Below are positions 32,506 to 40,981 of a stretch of DNA of 64,000 nt, one piece after another. The DNA lies in NCBI GenBank assembly GCA_022845955.1, contig AP025576.1:372001-436000 (forward strand). Reading direction: 5' to 3'. Numbering within the stretch: position 1 is the stretch's first letter; each line of letters opens with the position of its first letter. The translations under genes were made by a program, and so were the position numbers. Under the pieces are notes generated by a model. The model made no database searches, was not told where the DNA came from, and saw only the letters and a list, made by a program, of their open reading frames with translations. Origin of the DNA: Lachnospiraceae bacterium (GTDB taxonomy: Bacteria; Bacillota; Clostridia; Lachnospirales; Lachnospiraceae).

Positions 32506-32847
32506 ATGCAAACATTAGACAGATTAAAAATGGAGTTATCCAATCAGCAGTATTTCGCAGACGAGCAATATATCCAGTTCCTCACGGAGAACAACCTATT
32601 GCCGGAGAACGCATATATTAAAGAAGATATGCAAAAACAATTATTGCTTACTGTACTGGATGTATTAGAAGCAGTTGCCAATGATATAGACCTAATGACA
32701 TCCATATCTACAGAGTTCAGCAACATGGGTCAGGCATATCAATTTATAGAAATGCGGATAGCACAAGTCAAAGATAAGATAGCGTCTATACCAGAGCCAA
32801 ATGAAGATTACAGTTGCTTTTCGCTGATGTATACGAGAGGAATTTGA
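32506..32847 (+). CDS. Phage-like small protein (DUF6706 / head-tail connector-like)
   Basis: 113 residues, AAAGGAG upstream. All-helical and acidic: LDRLKMELSNQQYFADEQY, then FLTENNLLPEN and a long amphipathic stretch with LLTVLDVLEAVANDIDLMTS. The layout resembles small phage head-tail connector-type proteins (DUF6706) as I remember them; moderate confidence. It stands alone among zinc-ribbon genes and just before a tRNA-Phe relic, so it may be the last remnant of a prophage. Confidence 0.6.
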   Translation: MQTLDRLKMELSNQQYFADEQYIQFLTENNLLPENAYIKEDMQKQLLLTVLDVLEAVANDIDLMTSISTEFSNMGQAYQFIEMRIAQVKDKIASIPEPNEDYSCFSLMYTRGI

Positions 32848-32919
32848 GTTTACATAGAAGATACAAATTTAGGGGACTTTTAGCATTTCACATGGTAAGA
32901 TATAACTTATTCCGATGAT

Positions 32920-32956
32920 TAATCCTACGAATGAAACAGGATATAATCCTACGAAT
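32920..32956. repeat. Two direct repeats TAATCCTACGAAT
   Basis: The 13-base sequence occurs at 32920-32932 and 32944-32956, with a 24-base period, about 45 bases before the tRNA-Phe relic. Possibly recombinase or initiator binding sites of a lost element. Confidence 0.4.
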
Positions 32957-33001
32957 ACAAGTATGTTGTCCAGTGTTTATCGGGCTTCACGAGAGGTCAC
33001 T

Positions 33002-33065
<64 letters not shown>

Positions 33066-33067
33066 TG

Positions 33068-33110
33068 AACCCTTACGAATACTATTTTGTGGTATTTGTA
33101 AGGGTTTTTT
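33068..33110 (+). terminator. Terminator after the tRNA-Phe relic
   Basis: AACCCTTAC ... GTAAGGGTT with additional inner pairing (AATAC / GTATT), then TTTT. Confidence 0.75.
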
Positions 33111-33336
33111 ATGTTTTATGAGGTAACCTATAAACCGAACCGGCATGCAGATAATGCAGGCCGGTAATCCCCGCCCTGCCGCATATTCAGTTCCCAGCAT
33201 TGCTGCAAGTAAGGATAGCCCGGAAGGCGCGTCTTTCTTTGTGGGAAATAAAGGTAATACCATATAAAACAAATATGTAGATTTAAGTATTTTTCAGGGG
33301 TATAATGTAAGTAACTTATGAGGGGAGGAACAAAAG

Positions 33337-34017
33337 ATGGCTCTGGTAAAATGTCCCGGATGCGGGCGGGAAATATCGGATAAGGCAAAAGAATGCCCGG
33401 GCTGCCAATACAAGCTGAAGAATAAGAAAAAGAAATATATTGCAGCGGTGGCAGTAGTTGCGGTGTTGGTTCTTATCATCACAGGCACGTTGTTTGGTGT
33501 CAAAAAAGTCCAACAGATAAGGGAAAACGAAAGACAGGAACAAATACAAAGGATACTGGCTGAATCGGAGGAGTATTATACGATCCCGGATTTTGAAAAT
33601 GTTCTGAAATGCTACGGGCAATTGGAGGAATTAGGTTACGACACGGCGGGCCTGAAAGAACTTGCGGAATATGATCAGAAGGTCTATGGGGATGCAAGAA
33701 CCTTTTATGAAACGCTGAAGGAAGTGGACGATAAATTACATAGCAGTGATTATACCTCCCTGCGCAAATTAGTGGACACCTTAATCGAACCAATGAAAAA
33801 ATTCGACGCGCTGGAAATAAACACCGATTCGCAGCTGGGCCAGTATATCAATACGATGCGTTCCCATATTATGTATTCTTCTCTGCAGTCCGAATATGTG
33901 AACAGCACCAATTATGATTTGGACTATGGCCTGACGTCATGGGGGTTCGCATTTTGTATTGAGACATATACGGAACAACTGGTAAAAGAAAATTTTCCAT
34001 ATAATACGGAGGGATAA
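33337..34017 (+). CDS. Zinc-ribbon membrane protein, 226 aa
   Basis: Zinc ribbon at the N-terminus (CPGC at 6-9, CPGC at 21-24), a basic stretch (LKNKKKKY), one transmembrane helix (about 34-52) and an extracytoplasmic helical domain of about 170 residues rich in Glu, Tyr and Leu. No family known for that domain. AGGGGAGGAAC precedes the ATG, and TATAAT at 33301-33306 may be the -10. Its last codons and 3' end are repeated at 35926-35981, marking the left end of a tandem duplication. The next gene starts three bases after its stop. Confidence 0.75.
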   Translation: MALVKCPGCGREISDKAKECPGCQYKLKNKKKKYIAAVAVVAVLVLIITGTLFGVKKVQQIRENERQEQIQRILAESEEYYTIPDFENVLKCYGQLEELGYDTAGLKELAEYDQKVYGDARTFYETLKEVDDKLHSSDYTSLRKLVDTLIEPMKKFDALEINTDSQLGQYINTMRSHIMYSSLQSEYVNSTNYDLDYGLTSWGFAFCIETYTEQLVKENFPYNTEG

Positions 34018-34019
34018 AA

Positions 34020-35171
34020 ATGGCACTTATGCAATGCCCGGAATGCGGCAAAGAAATATCAGATCAGGTACCTGCATGCCCACACTGCGGCTTTCCCGTA
34101 CAAAAACAAACAGGTGGGGATGGAAAAGATAAAAAGAAAAAATTCATACCGCTTATAATCATCGGCGGTATTTTTATTCTTGCGGCAGCTCTGTTTATCT
34201 GCTATAAATTCGTATACCAAGGGTCCTTTGAAATAACCCTGTCCAAAGATACCGTGGAACTGGGGACAGATGTGGACCTGCTCACCTATCTGGAATATGA
34301 TCCGGAGAACATCATTGAAGTTACGGTAACAGATGATGGTAATTTTGATGCCGGGACAGCCGGTGATTACCAGGTTATGTTCCGTATCAAAAATAAGAGG
34401 GGAAATATAAAAGAAGTCCCTTTTGCATTCCATGTGACAGATACGGTTGCGCCACAGCTGTCTGTTCTTAAGGATACTGTTTATGTTGCCAAAGGCAGTG
34501 AGTACGACCCTCAAACCAATGCGGAAGCATCTGATGCAGATACCTGTACCATAGAAATCGGCGGAGAGTATGATCTCCACCAGGAGGGTACCTATGAAAT
34601 TTCCTTTTCCGCAAAGGATGGCAGCGGAAATACCTCAGAAACGAAAAGTATGAAATTAATTGTGGAAAACAGGGACGACTGCGTTTTCCGCAATGTGAAA
34701 TTCGGCGACAGCGCGGAAGTAGTAAAACGCTATGAAACGTCGGATTTGTTGGAGGAAAATGATGATAAAGGCAGCCAAACTCTAATTTACGAGGGGAGTG
34801 TAGAAAATGAAGATGCTTATATTTATTATGATATGAATCAAAAGGACCAGCTATATGCCATAACGATAATCTTTAATGAAACACATACAGACAATGATAT
34901 GTACCTTAGCTTATTTGATGGAATTACTGAAAAGCTGACGGCGCTTTATGGCGAAGCTAAGATTGAAAAGGTGAAAGGGAGCTTATATAATTATTGCAGT
35001 ACGGAAGGAGAGGCATTAAATCTCGGGCAGGTAAAATATAGAAATACCTGGGATTCGGATGAGTTGTCCGTTTACTTGTATTTGGGCAAGGATAATTATG
35101 AAGTAAGCTTTGGACTGCTTTATGAGTCAAAGAATTTTGAACAGCCGGAGGAGGATAGCTCAATAAAGTAA
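34020..35171 (+). CDS. Zinc-ribbon membrane protein with Ig-like (DUF5011-type) domains, copy 1
   Basis: 383 residues. The cytoplasmic zinc ribbon MALMQCPECGKEISDQ ... CPHCGFPV (Cys pairs at 6/9 and 22/25) is followed by a basic linker, one transmembrane helix (about 41-62) and two beta domains. The first (about 70-140) and second (about 142-217, with TDTVAPQLSVLKDTVYV and SFSAKDGSGNTSE) resemble bacterial Ig/DUF5011 modules. A C-terminal alpha/beta domain (about 220-370) is unknown. It is closely similar along its full length to the gene at 35982. Probably an envelope sensor or adhesin-like anchor. Confidence 0.8.
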   Translation: MALMQCPECGKEISDQVPACPHCGFPVQKQTGGDGKDKKKKFIPLIIIGGIFILAAALFICYKFVYQGSFEITLSKDTVELGTDVDLLTYLEYDPENIIEVTVTDDGNFDAGTAGDYQVMFRIKNKRGNIKEVPFAFHVTDTVAPQLSVLKDTVYVAKGSEYDPQTNAEASDADTCTIEIGGEYDLHQEGTYEISFSAKDGSGNTSETKSMKLIVENRDDCVFRNVKFGDSAEVVKRYETSDLLEENDDKGSQTLIYEGSVENEDAYIYYDMNQKDQLYAITIIFNETHTDNDMYLSLFDGITEKLTALYGEAKIEKVKGSLYNYCSTEGEALNLGQVKYRNTWDSDELSVYLYLGKDNYEVSFGLLYESKNFEQPEEDSSIK

Positions 35172-35236
35172 TCGTGCTTGCCAAATATATGAAATACATA
35201 GAGTGAACCAATAATATATGGAGGGATTGGGGTATT

Positions 35237-35776
35237 ATGGAAAACACAACAGAAAGAGTATGTCCTGCTTGCGGTGAGAAATTACCTGATGATTCCTTGT
35301 TTTGCGCTAAATGCGGGACAAGGGTTGATGGAGAGGCGCAGAATGCAGGGCAGATAACAAAACCCGCGCATTTCTTTTCCAAAAATAAAAAGATAGTGGG
35401 AGTCGGTGCAGCTGCGGTTATTGTGGTACTGCTTGTTATATTTGGGATTAACGCGGTGCAGGCATCGAAACTTAAGAAAGAACTGGAACGCGATTGGTGT
35501 AAGGTGGAGGGGGAGGAAGATTCCTATATTCTCTGTGTGCTGGATTTTTCTGATAAGGATGTGGAATACCGGCTGGAAACGGGATATGCGTGGCTGGATA
35601 CTACTGTGGCTACTTATGATTATAAGGTTATAAGCGGTAACAAAATGAAGGTATTACGCTATGGGGATGATTGGGAAACAATTACCGTAGAATTTAACGA
35701 TGAAAAAACAGTAATGATAACCTCTCCTGCCCTTACAAGCACGGATGCAAGAGAAATATGGGTTCATTTAGATTAG
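35237..35776 (+). CDS. Zinc-ribbon membrane protein, 179 aa
   Basis: N-terminal zinc ribbon of a slightly different type (RVCPACGEKL ... FCAKCGTRV), a basic linker, one transmembrane helix (about 56-75), then a compact extracytoplasmic beta-rich domain (about 85-179; YILCVLDFSDKDVEYRL, ATYDYKVISGNKMKV). GGAGGGATTGGGG lies upstream. It sits between the two Ig-domain paralogues and is not itself duplicated. No function recognised. Confidence 0.75.
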   Translation: MENTTERVCPACGEKLPDDSLFCAKCGTRVDGEAQNAGQITKPAHFFSKNKKIVGVGAAAVIVVLLVIFGINAVQASKLKKELERDWCKVEGEEDSYILCVLDFSDKDVEYRLETGYAWLDTTVATYDYKVISGNKMKVLRYGDDWETITVEFNDEKTVMITSPALTSTDAREIWVHLD

Positions 35777-35925
35777 AGAGAGTTTGGAAATTCATTTCCG
35801 CAGTCTGCACTACCCGTTAAGATAATGATAACTATGAAATGGATTTTTATTACAGTATGAATCTGCGGTTTTTCCGGCCACGTATTTGTTGTACCCTGTT
35901 GGAAAACTTATAAAATTTATAATAA

Positions 35926-35981
35926 CACATATACGGAACACTGGTAAAAGAAAATTTTCCATATAATACGGAGGGATAAAA
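35926..35981 (+). repeat. Duplication junction: tail of the 226-aa gene repeated
   Basis: These bases repeat 33963-34019 (ATACGGAACA, ACTGGTAAAAG, then the ribosome binding site GGAGGG) with one base missing. They run straight into the second Ig-domain gene. The 3' end of the upstream neighbour was copied along with the gene. Confidence 0.8.
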
Positions 35982-37139
35982 ATGGCACTTATGCAATGCC
36001 CGGAATGCGGCAAAGAAATATCAGATCAGATACCTGCATGTCCACACTGCGGCTTCCCCGTACAAAAACAAACAGATGGAACTGGTGGGAAAAATAAAAA
36101 GAAACTAATACTTCCGCTCATTATTATCGGAAGCATCCTTGCTATTGGTGCGGTTATAGTTATCTGCTACAAATTCGTATACAAAGGTTCCTTTATGATA
36201 TCCCAGGCCAAAGATACATTTGAATTGGGATCAGATGTGAATTTGGTTACATATCTGGAATATGACCCTGAGAATATTATCGAAGTTACAGTAGCGGATG
36301 ATGGTAATTTTAATGCGGGCAAAACGGGAGATTATCAAGTTCTGTTCCGTATCAAAAATAAGAGAGGGAATATAAAAGAAGTACCTTTCGAATTTCATGT
36401 GACAGATACGGTTGCGCCGGAATTGTCCCTTTTAAATGATACCGTATATATAGCCAGGGGAAGCAAGTACAACCCGCAGGATAACACGGAGGTCAATGAC
36501 GCAGATGTCTGTATAATTGAAACCGGCGGAGATTATGATCTGAACCAGGAAGGGACTTATCAGATTTCCTTGTCGGCGAAAGACGGCAGCGGGAATATCT
36601 CTGAAACGAAAACCATGAATTTGATTGTGGAAAACAGGGATGATTGTTTATTCAGAAAGGTCAGGATGGGAGACAGCGCTGAGGTGGTGCAGCGCTACGA
36701 AACGGCGGAACTGATTACAAAACAGGATGAGGATAACGGTGAAAGTCTGATAGTCTATGAAGATGCCGTAGAAGGGGAGGATGCCTATATCTACTATCAG
36801 TTGAATGATAAAGATCAATTATGCTGCATAGTAGTCAGCTTTATTCAGCCTCATACGGATTATAGTCTGTACATCAGCAAGTTCGGTTCTATTACGGAAA
36901 ATCTGAATCTTAAATACGGAGAGGCAAAGACGGAAAAGGTCAAGGGAAGACTGTACGGTTACTGTTCCTCAGAGGGAGAAGCGTTAAGTATCGGTGAGGT
37001 AAAGTACAGAAATTCCTGGGATACCGAGGATTTATCGATTGTCCTATATTTGGGTAGTGACAATTATGAAATAACTTTTTCAATAATATATGATTCGAAA
37101 ACACTTGATCATCCGGATGGGGTCGGATTAAATCAATAA
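35982..37139 (+). CDS. Zinc-ribbon membrane protein with Ig-like domains, copy 2
   Basis: 385 residues, the same domain order as the gene at 34020: zinc ribbon (Cys 6/9 and 22/25), transmembrane helix (about 43-64), two Ig-like domains and the unknown C-terminal domain. The first 30 residues are almost identical. Divergence grows towards the C-terminus (for example TSDLLEENDDK against TAELITKQDED), pointing to different ligands or decay of sequence constraint. Its ribosome binding site and upstream 50 bases are copied from the first unit. The array ends here. Confidence 0.8.
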   Translation: MALMQCPECGKEISDQIPACPHCGFPVQKQTDGTGGKNKKKLILPLIIIGSILAIGAVIVICYKFVYKGSFMISQAKDTFELGSDVNLVTYLEYDPENIIEVTVADDGNFNAGKTGDYQVLFRIKNKRGNIKEVPFEFHVTDTVAPELSLLNDTVYIARGSKYNPQDNTEVNDADVCIIETGGDYDLNQEGTYQISLSAKDGSGNISETKTMNLIVENRDDCLFRKVRMGDSAEVVQRYETAELITKQDEDNGESLIVYEDAVEGEDAYIYYQLNDKDQLCCIVVSFIQPHTDYSLYISKFGSITENLNLKYGEAKTEKVKGRLYGYCSSEGEALSIGEVKYRNSWDTEDLSIVLYLGSDNYEITFSIIYDSKTLDHPDGVGLNQ

Positions 37140-37176
37140 TAGGGAGTGTTTATCTGATGATAGACATGTTAAAAGA

Positions 37177-37305
37177 ATGAGATTTGCAGTAAATGGAAGA
37201 GTTATAGCAGAAGCACCTATAGGTTCAGTGGCTTCATATACTCTGAATAGTCCTCCAGGACTTGCGTTTTGGGAAACACAGGTAAGAGAAGTTTCAATTG
37301 TATAA
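37177..37305 (+). CDS. Doubtful 42-aa frame, probably a gene remnant
   Basis: MRFAVNGRVIAEAPIGSVAS and the rest look protein-like, but there is no ribosome binding site and no complete domain. The region between the array and the tRNA genes is otherwise non-coding. More likely the tail or middle of a lost gene than a functional peptide. Confidence 0.3.
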   Translation: MRFAVNGRVIAEAPIGSVASYTLNSPPGLAFWETQVREVSIV

Positions 37306-37348
37306 TCAATAGTACTACGAAAAAATGTACTAAGAACTTAAGGTGCTG

Positions 37349-37367
37349 TCGGTTAATACCGATTTTT
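37349..37367 (+). terminator. Short hairpin with T tract
   Basis: TCGGT-TAAT-ACCGA followed by TTTTT. Confidence 0.5.
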
Positions 37368-37391
37368 AAGCCTCTTTCTAAAGAAAAAGAA

Positions 37392-37450
37392 TAAGAAGAT
37401 CCTATGAAATTCTGTGGTTTTTAGCACTTGATCTTCATAGGATCTTCTTA
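37392..37450. repeat. Perfect 17-bp inverted repeat with 25-base loop
   Basis: TAAGAAGATCCTATGAA (37392-37408) and its exact complement (37434-37450). No T tract follows directly. It may be a remnant of a small transposable element or a strong RNA hairpin. The rest of 37451-37676 shows nothing else. Confidence 0.55.
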
Positions 37451-37676
37451 CTTTCTCTAATTCTGCAAATGTTAGGCGGTAAAAATACCCTAGTCCCTAT
37501 TTTCCGATATGCTCCTCCTTGTTCTAATATGCTTCCTGGTCGCTTTTCCTTTAAATTTCCGAATCGCATCATGAGAAAACAGCGGTGATTATTCACTTAA
37601 AACGTATTGCACTTTATGTAAAGGTTTAACATTCCAGACAAAGGTTTGATAAAAATCAAAAAAATCAAGTTATGGG

Positions 37677-37705
37677 TTGACAAGTGAAAATCCACATGCT
37701 AATAT
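37677..37705 (+). promoter_or_regulatory. Promoter of the tRNA-Gly pair
   Basis: TTGACA (37677-37682), 17-base spacer ending in TGC, TAATAT (37700-37705): near-consensus with an extended -10, about 100 bases before the first tRNA. Confidence 0.75.
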
Positions 37706-37807
37706 ATAACTCGTTCGTGATGCATAACTGTTCCCATTTCAGTTCTGGCATCTCGCGGGAAGCGCTGCAGGTGATAAACACCGAAGCGTGGAACGCTTTA
37801 TATATAT

Positions 37808-37878
37808 GCGGGTGTAGTTCAATGGTAGAACACCAGCCTTCCAAGCTGGATACGTGGGTTCGATTCCCATCACCCGCT
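37808..37878 (+). tRNA. tRNA-Gly (anticodon TCC)
   Basis: 71 bases. Acceptor GCGGGTG / CACCCGC, D arm GTTC ... GAAC, anticodon stem with loop CTTCCAA (TCC), T arm GTGGG-TTCGATT-CCCAT. No CCA is encoded; U is the discriminator base. Confidence 0.95.
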
Positions 37879-37975
37879 TGCAGATAATGAACGGTTTACG
37901 GGTGATTGCCTGTTTCCGGAAAAGGTTCCGTTTTATGATAGTTATCTGCTGCATAAAGCTTTTTGTTTCAACAAT

Positions 37976-38048
37976 GCGATAGTGGCGTAGTTGGTAACGC
38001 GCGACCTTGCCAAGGTCGAGACCGCGGGTTCGAGCCCCGTCTATCGCT
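37976..38048 (+). tRNA. tRNA-Gly (anticodon GCC)
   Basis: 73 bases. Acceptor GCGATAG / CTATCGC, D arm GCGT ... ACGC, anticodon arm CGACC-TTGCCAA-GGTCG (GCC), T arm GCGGG-TTCGAGC-CCCGT. No encoded CCA. It is probably co-transcribed with the TCC tRNA 97 bases upstream. Confidence 0.95.
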
Positions 38049-38064
38049 CTCCTAAAGACCAGAT

Positions 38065-38106
38065 AAAACAGCGGTTTCCGTAATACGGAGAGCCGCTGTT
38101 TTCGTT
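38065..38106 (+). terminator. Terminator of the tRNA-Gly operon
   Basis: AAAACAGCGG ... CCGCTGTTTT with an inner CCGT / ACGG stem, followed by TTTTCGTT. Confidence 0.85.
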
Positions 38107-38165
38107 GCCTCTAAAATTCCCTGATATCATATGGAAAATGCAGCCGGGTTCCCCCTTTTTGGCTG

Positions 38166-38756
38166 TTACACTACCTGTACGGCAAAAGCCGTAGTCTGCG
38201 GAGGAATGCTTGCTGTCATAAAATCGGCATGCCTTATCCTGACAAGTTGGCCGGGGCGGAGCGCGCCGAGCCTGATGGGATTCCCGAAACGGTTCGTAAT
38301 CGTGGTGGTATTGGTTATTACGAATCGGGTCTGGCTGTTGATGTTATTGGGGTTGCCTGTATATAGAAAATTATTGGCAGGATCCACATATGCCACAGGC
38401 GCTGTGGTAACAGCAGAAGAGGATTGGGATCTTCTTTGTACAACGATCATCAGCGCGTTTGACTGAGGGGGAATACTCCTGGTCATGCGCGGAGAGAAAG
38501 TGACATTCACCCACATTCCCTTCTGAAGGCAGCAGGGACACACATTCTGCCCGAAGGAATTGATTATAACGGTATTTCTGTTATAATTAAGCCTTATTGT
38601 TTCTATAAAAGTAGTATTATTCTCTCCCGGTACGGCGTAAGAGACTATAATATATCCGTTAGAATCACTAAAACAAAAGGTTTCCTCCACTAAAGCATTG
38701 TCTATACGCATGATATTCCCCTGCTGTACCATGGTGCCGCGAGGGTCATTACTCAT
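38166..38756 (-). CDS. Hypothetical protein with two related beta-rich halves
   Basis: 196 residues, no signal peptide or membrane helix. Two halves end alike: SPRMTRSIPPQSNALMIVV near residue 100 and HADFMTASIPPQTTAFAVQV at the C-terminus, each preceded by a KGMWVNV or RPGQLVRI strand. This points to an internally duplicated beta-barrel-like domain. A CPCC motif lies in the first half. I recall similar clostridial hypothetical proteins but no function; a spore or surface role would be a guess. GGTGG lies upstream of the ATG. Confidence 0.7.
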   Translation of the reverse strand: MSNDPRGTMVQQGNIMRIDNALVEETFCFSDSNGYIIVSYAVPGENNTTFIETIRLNYNRNTVIINSFGQNVCPCCLQKGMWVNVTFSPRMTRSIPPQSNALMIVVQRRSQSSSAVTTAPVAYVDPANNFLYTGNPNNINSQTRFVITNTTTITNRFGNPIRLGALRPGQLVRIRHADFMTASIPPQTTAFAVQVV

Positions 38757-38876
38757 TTTAAACCACCTGAAGTATGTTTTGTTATGATATTATATGCTTA
38801 TAAAATAAAATCGTGCAGTCTCCCCGTAACCGTCCGTATCTGTCTGTACGGTTACGTTTTTCCCTTTCTTCCCGTC

Positions 38877-39944
38877 TCAGGAAACAAAAGAATAGAGCCA
38901 CATCAGCTCCAGCATTGTAATGATAGCCGTAAACAGCCATATTACTTTGGAAAAGCGGTAAATCCGCCCCGCTCCCAGCGATTCAAAAGGATACAGGGGA
39001 ATTATAAGAAAGACAAGGTAATAGCAGGCAATCTGTGAAATGCTTCTGAAAAAAGGGATATTGGATAAACCAGACAAGGCCGCCAGGCTGAAAGCGGCCC
39101 ATTTGAATAACTCCGGAACAGCCATATCCCTGCGGAAGGCAGGTGTGTTTTCATAGGTATCCGGATACCAGTTTCCGTTCATGGGGAAGGGATTCCCCCA
39201 GATACTCAACAAGATGGTGAGAAAGCTCCCGCCGTTATTCAGGCGGAATTCCCATGGATGTCTGCTGAACCGGGTCCCGGCATACCGGGTCAGGATAAAC
39301 AGGGCCAGTACAGCAAAATAAGCGCCTGCAGAACAGGGGATGCTGCCAGGGTCTTTGCGGATAAGCCCTGCCCACATCGGCAGGATCAGGAGAATATTAG
39401 CAAGAAAAAAATAAAACAGCTGGAGCAGACCGGTTTTTTTCCTTCTAATGGGTTCGTCCTTCATCACCATATAAAAATCCATTCCGATAGCAAACGGTAC
39501 TGGAGTCCTCAGATACTGCAGAAGCATTCCGGACAGACCGGTCTGCCGGATTACTTCAATGAAACCCGTCCTTTGGAACCCATTTTCCATAAAGAGTTTC
39601 CAGGAGGCCACATTGTCATCTTTTACAAGGGCCGTCATGCCGTCACAGCCCTGGGCCCATATATGCCGGAAGGTTTCCGCATATAATTTTGACCCCACAC
39701 CACAGCCGTGGCAGGCAGGATCTACAAAAGCTTCCGCTATATATGCCATTTTTTTCTTCCCGCAAGGAATGATTTTATAGATAATCCCTCCTACAATTTT
39801 TTCCTCATATACAGCGGCCATTGCATGGCGGGGGAATTCTACAAAAAGTGCTTCAAAAGCCGTAAAAGCCTGTCTGCCCACCCTCATAATTTCCTTTTGT
39901 TCCCCGTCCTTCATTTCACGTATTACCAACTGATCTTGCTTCAT
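38877..39944 (-). CDS. GNAT acetyltransferase fused to a membrane domain
   Basis: 355 residues from the ATG with AAGGAG nine bases upstream. Residues 1-140 form a GNAT domain: the acetyl-CoA loop is in ACHGCGVGSKLYAETF and the C-terminal strand in WKLFMENGFQRTGF. After FYMVMKDEP a hydrophobic half follows with about five helices (LLQLFYFFLANILLILPMW onwards) and an extracytoplasmic-looking loop with FPMNGNWYPDTYENTP. It may modify a lipid- or membrane-bound substrate; the partner is unknown. Confidence 0.8.
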   Translation of the reverse strand: MKQDQLVIREMKDGEQKEIMRVGRQAFTAFEALFVEFPRHAMAAVYEEKIVGGIIYKIIPCGKKKMAYIAEAFVDPACHGCGVGSKLYAETFRHIWAQGCDGMTALVKDDNVASWKLFMENGFQRTGFIEVIRQTGLSGMLLQYLRTPVPFAIGMDFYMVMKDEPIRRKKTGLLQLFYFFLANILLILPMWAGLIRKDPGSIPCSAGAYFAVLALFILTRYAGTRFSRHPWEFRLNNGGSFLTILLSIWGNPFPMNGNWYPDTYENTPAFRRDMAVPELFKWAAFSLAALSGLSNIPFFRSISQIACYYLVFLIIPLYPFESLGAGRIYRFSKVIWLFTAIITMLELMWLYSFVS

Positions 39945-40127
39945 CCGGGCACGTCTCCTTTTCATGTCTCTTTTTATTCCCGCTGGCTTTCGTTTGCCGT
40001 GAGGTATCTGGCTGTATAAATCATAACAGGTTTCTTCTTTTGCAGCAACGAAAGAGGCGTAAGATACCTTTACGGGATGGTGAACTGCACCAGGGAGAGC
40101 AGCGTTTATTTCCGCAGGGTATTTGAC

Positions 40128-40769
40128 TTATACCGTTGGCAGATCCCAGCGGAAGTGGCTGGCAAGAATCCGTATGGCAACCACAAGAAGCGCGCTGACA
40201 ATCATGGCGGAGTCGGAACGGGTTACCTCCAGAAGCCCTGCATACAGGCAGCCTCCGGCGATGGAGGCACAGGCATAGATATGCTTTTTCAGGACGTAAG
40301 GGGTTTCACCGGCCATGATATCCCGTAGGATACCTCCGCCGATGCCCGTGATCACACCAAGGAAAATGATCAGAAAATGATAACTGCCGTAACCGGCTTC
40401 CACGCCGGTATCGATACCGATAACCGTAAAGGCACCCAGGCCAATGGCATCCAGGATATTCATTATTTTCTCATAGCCTTCCATATACCGGCTCCCCAAA
40501 AGAGAAGGCCAGAGCCGGAAAAGCAGGAACAGGATCAGGACGGTGAGGAAAGCCGCCAGGACATAGACGGGATTGCGGAACATGTTGGGCGGGATATTGC
40601 CTATCAGGATATCCCGGAGCATCCCGCCGCCGACAGCGGTGATGACACCCAGAACAATAATCCCGAACAGATCCAGCTTTTTACGGACGGCAACCATAGC
40701 TCCCGAGGAAGCAAACGCAATGGTCCCGATAATTTCAATGCCAAAGATAACGGAAGGCTGTAATTCCAT
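40128..40769 (-). CDS. TRIC-type channel / UPF0126 membrane protein (YicG-like)
   Basis: 213 residues. Two inverted-similar halves each carry the family motif: FASSGAMVAVRKKLDLFGIIV with VTAVGGGMLRDIL, and FTVIGIDTGVEAG with ITGIGGGILRDIM. Seven transmembrane helices are expected. Prokaryotic TRIC proteins are trimeric cation channels. Start chosen at MELQPS, with AAAGGTG upstream; a longer frame to 40832 has a poor site. It stands alone between the GNAT fusion and the decayed gene at 40982. Confidence 0.9.
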   Translation of the reverse strand: MELQPSVIFGIEIIGTIAFASSGAMVAVRKKLDLFGIIVLGVITAVGGGMLRDILIGNIPPNMFRNPVYVLAAFLTVLILFLLFRLWPSLLGSRYMEGYEKIMNILDAIGLGAFTVIGIDTGVEAGYGSYHFLIIFLGVITGIGGGILRDIMAGETPYVLKKHIYACASIAGGCLYAGLLEVTRSDSAMIVSALLVVAIRILASHFRWDLPTV

Positions 40770-40981
40770 GGTTTTTACACCTTTCTCTTCTGAATTCAAA
40801 CGCTTTAATAATACCATGAAAAAGAACGGCACTCAATGATAATCTGCGGAATTCCGTGAAAATTACAAAATGCGGATCCCGCTTGTTTTTTTGCGAAAGG
40901 GGATAGTAAATCCGAATGCGATGCTTTATAATAAAAATTATCAGGTAAAAACCGGAACATAGGTTTGGGGGGAGGGATGGA

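Noticed and set aside
37309..37332. GTACTACG and TGTACTA resembling the ICE-end repeats at 30796-30815
   Set aside because: Only partial similarity and different spacing; no integrase or second junction nearby.
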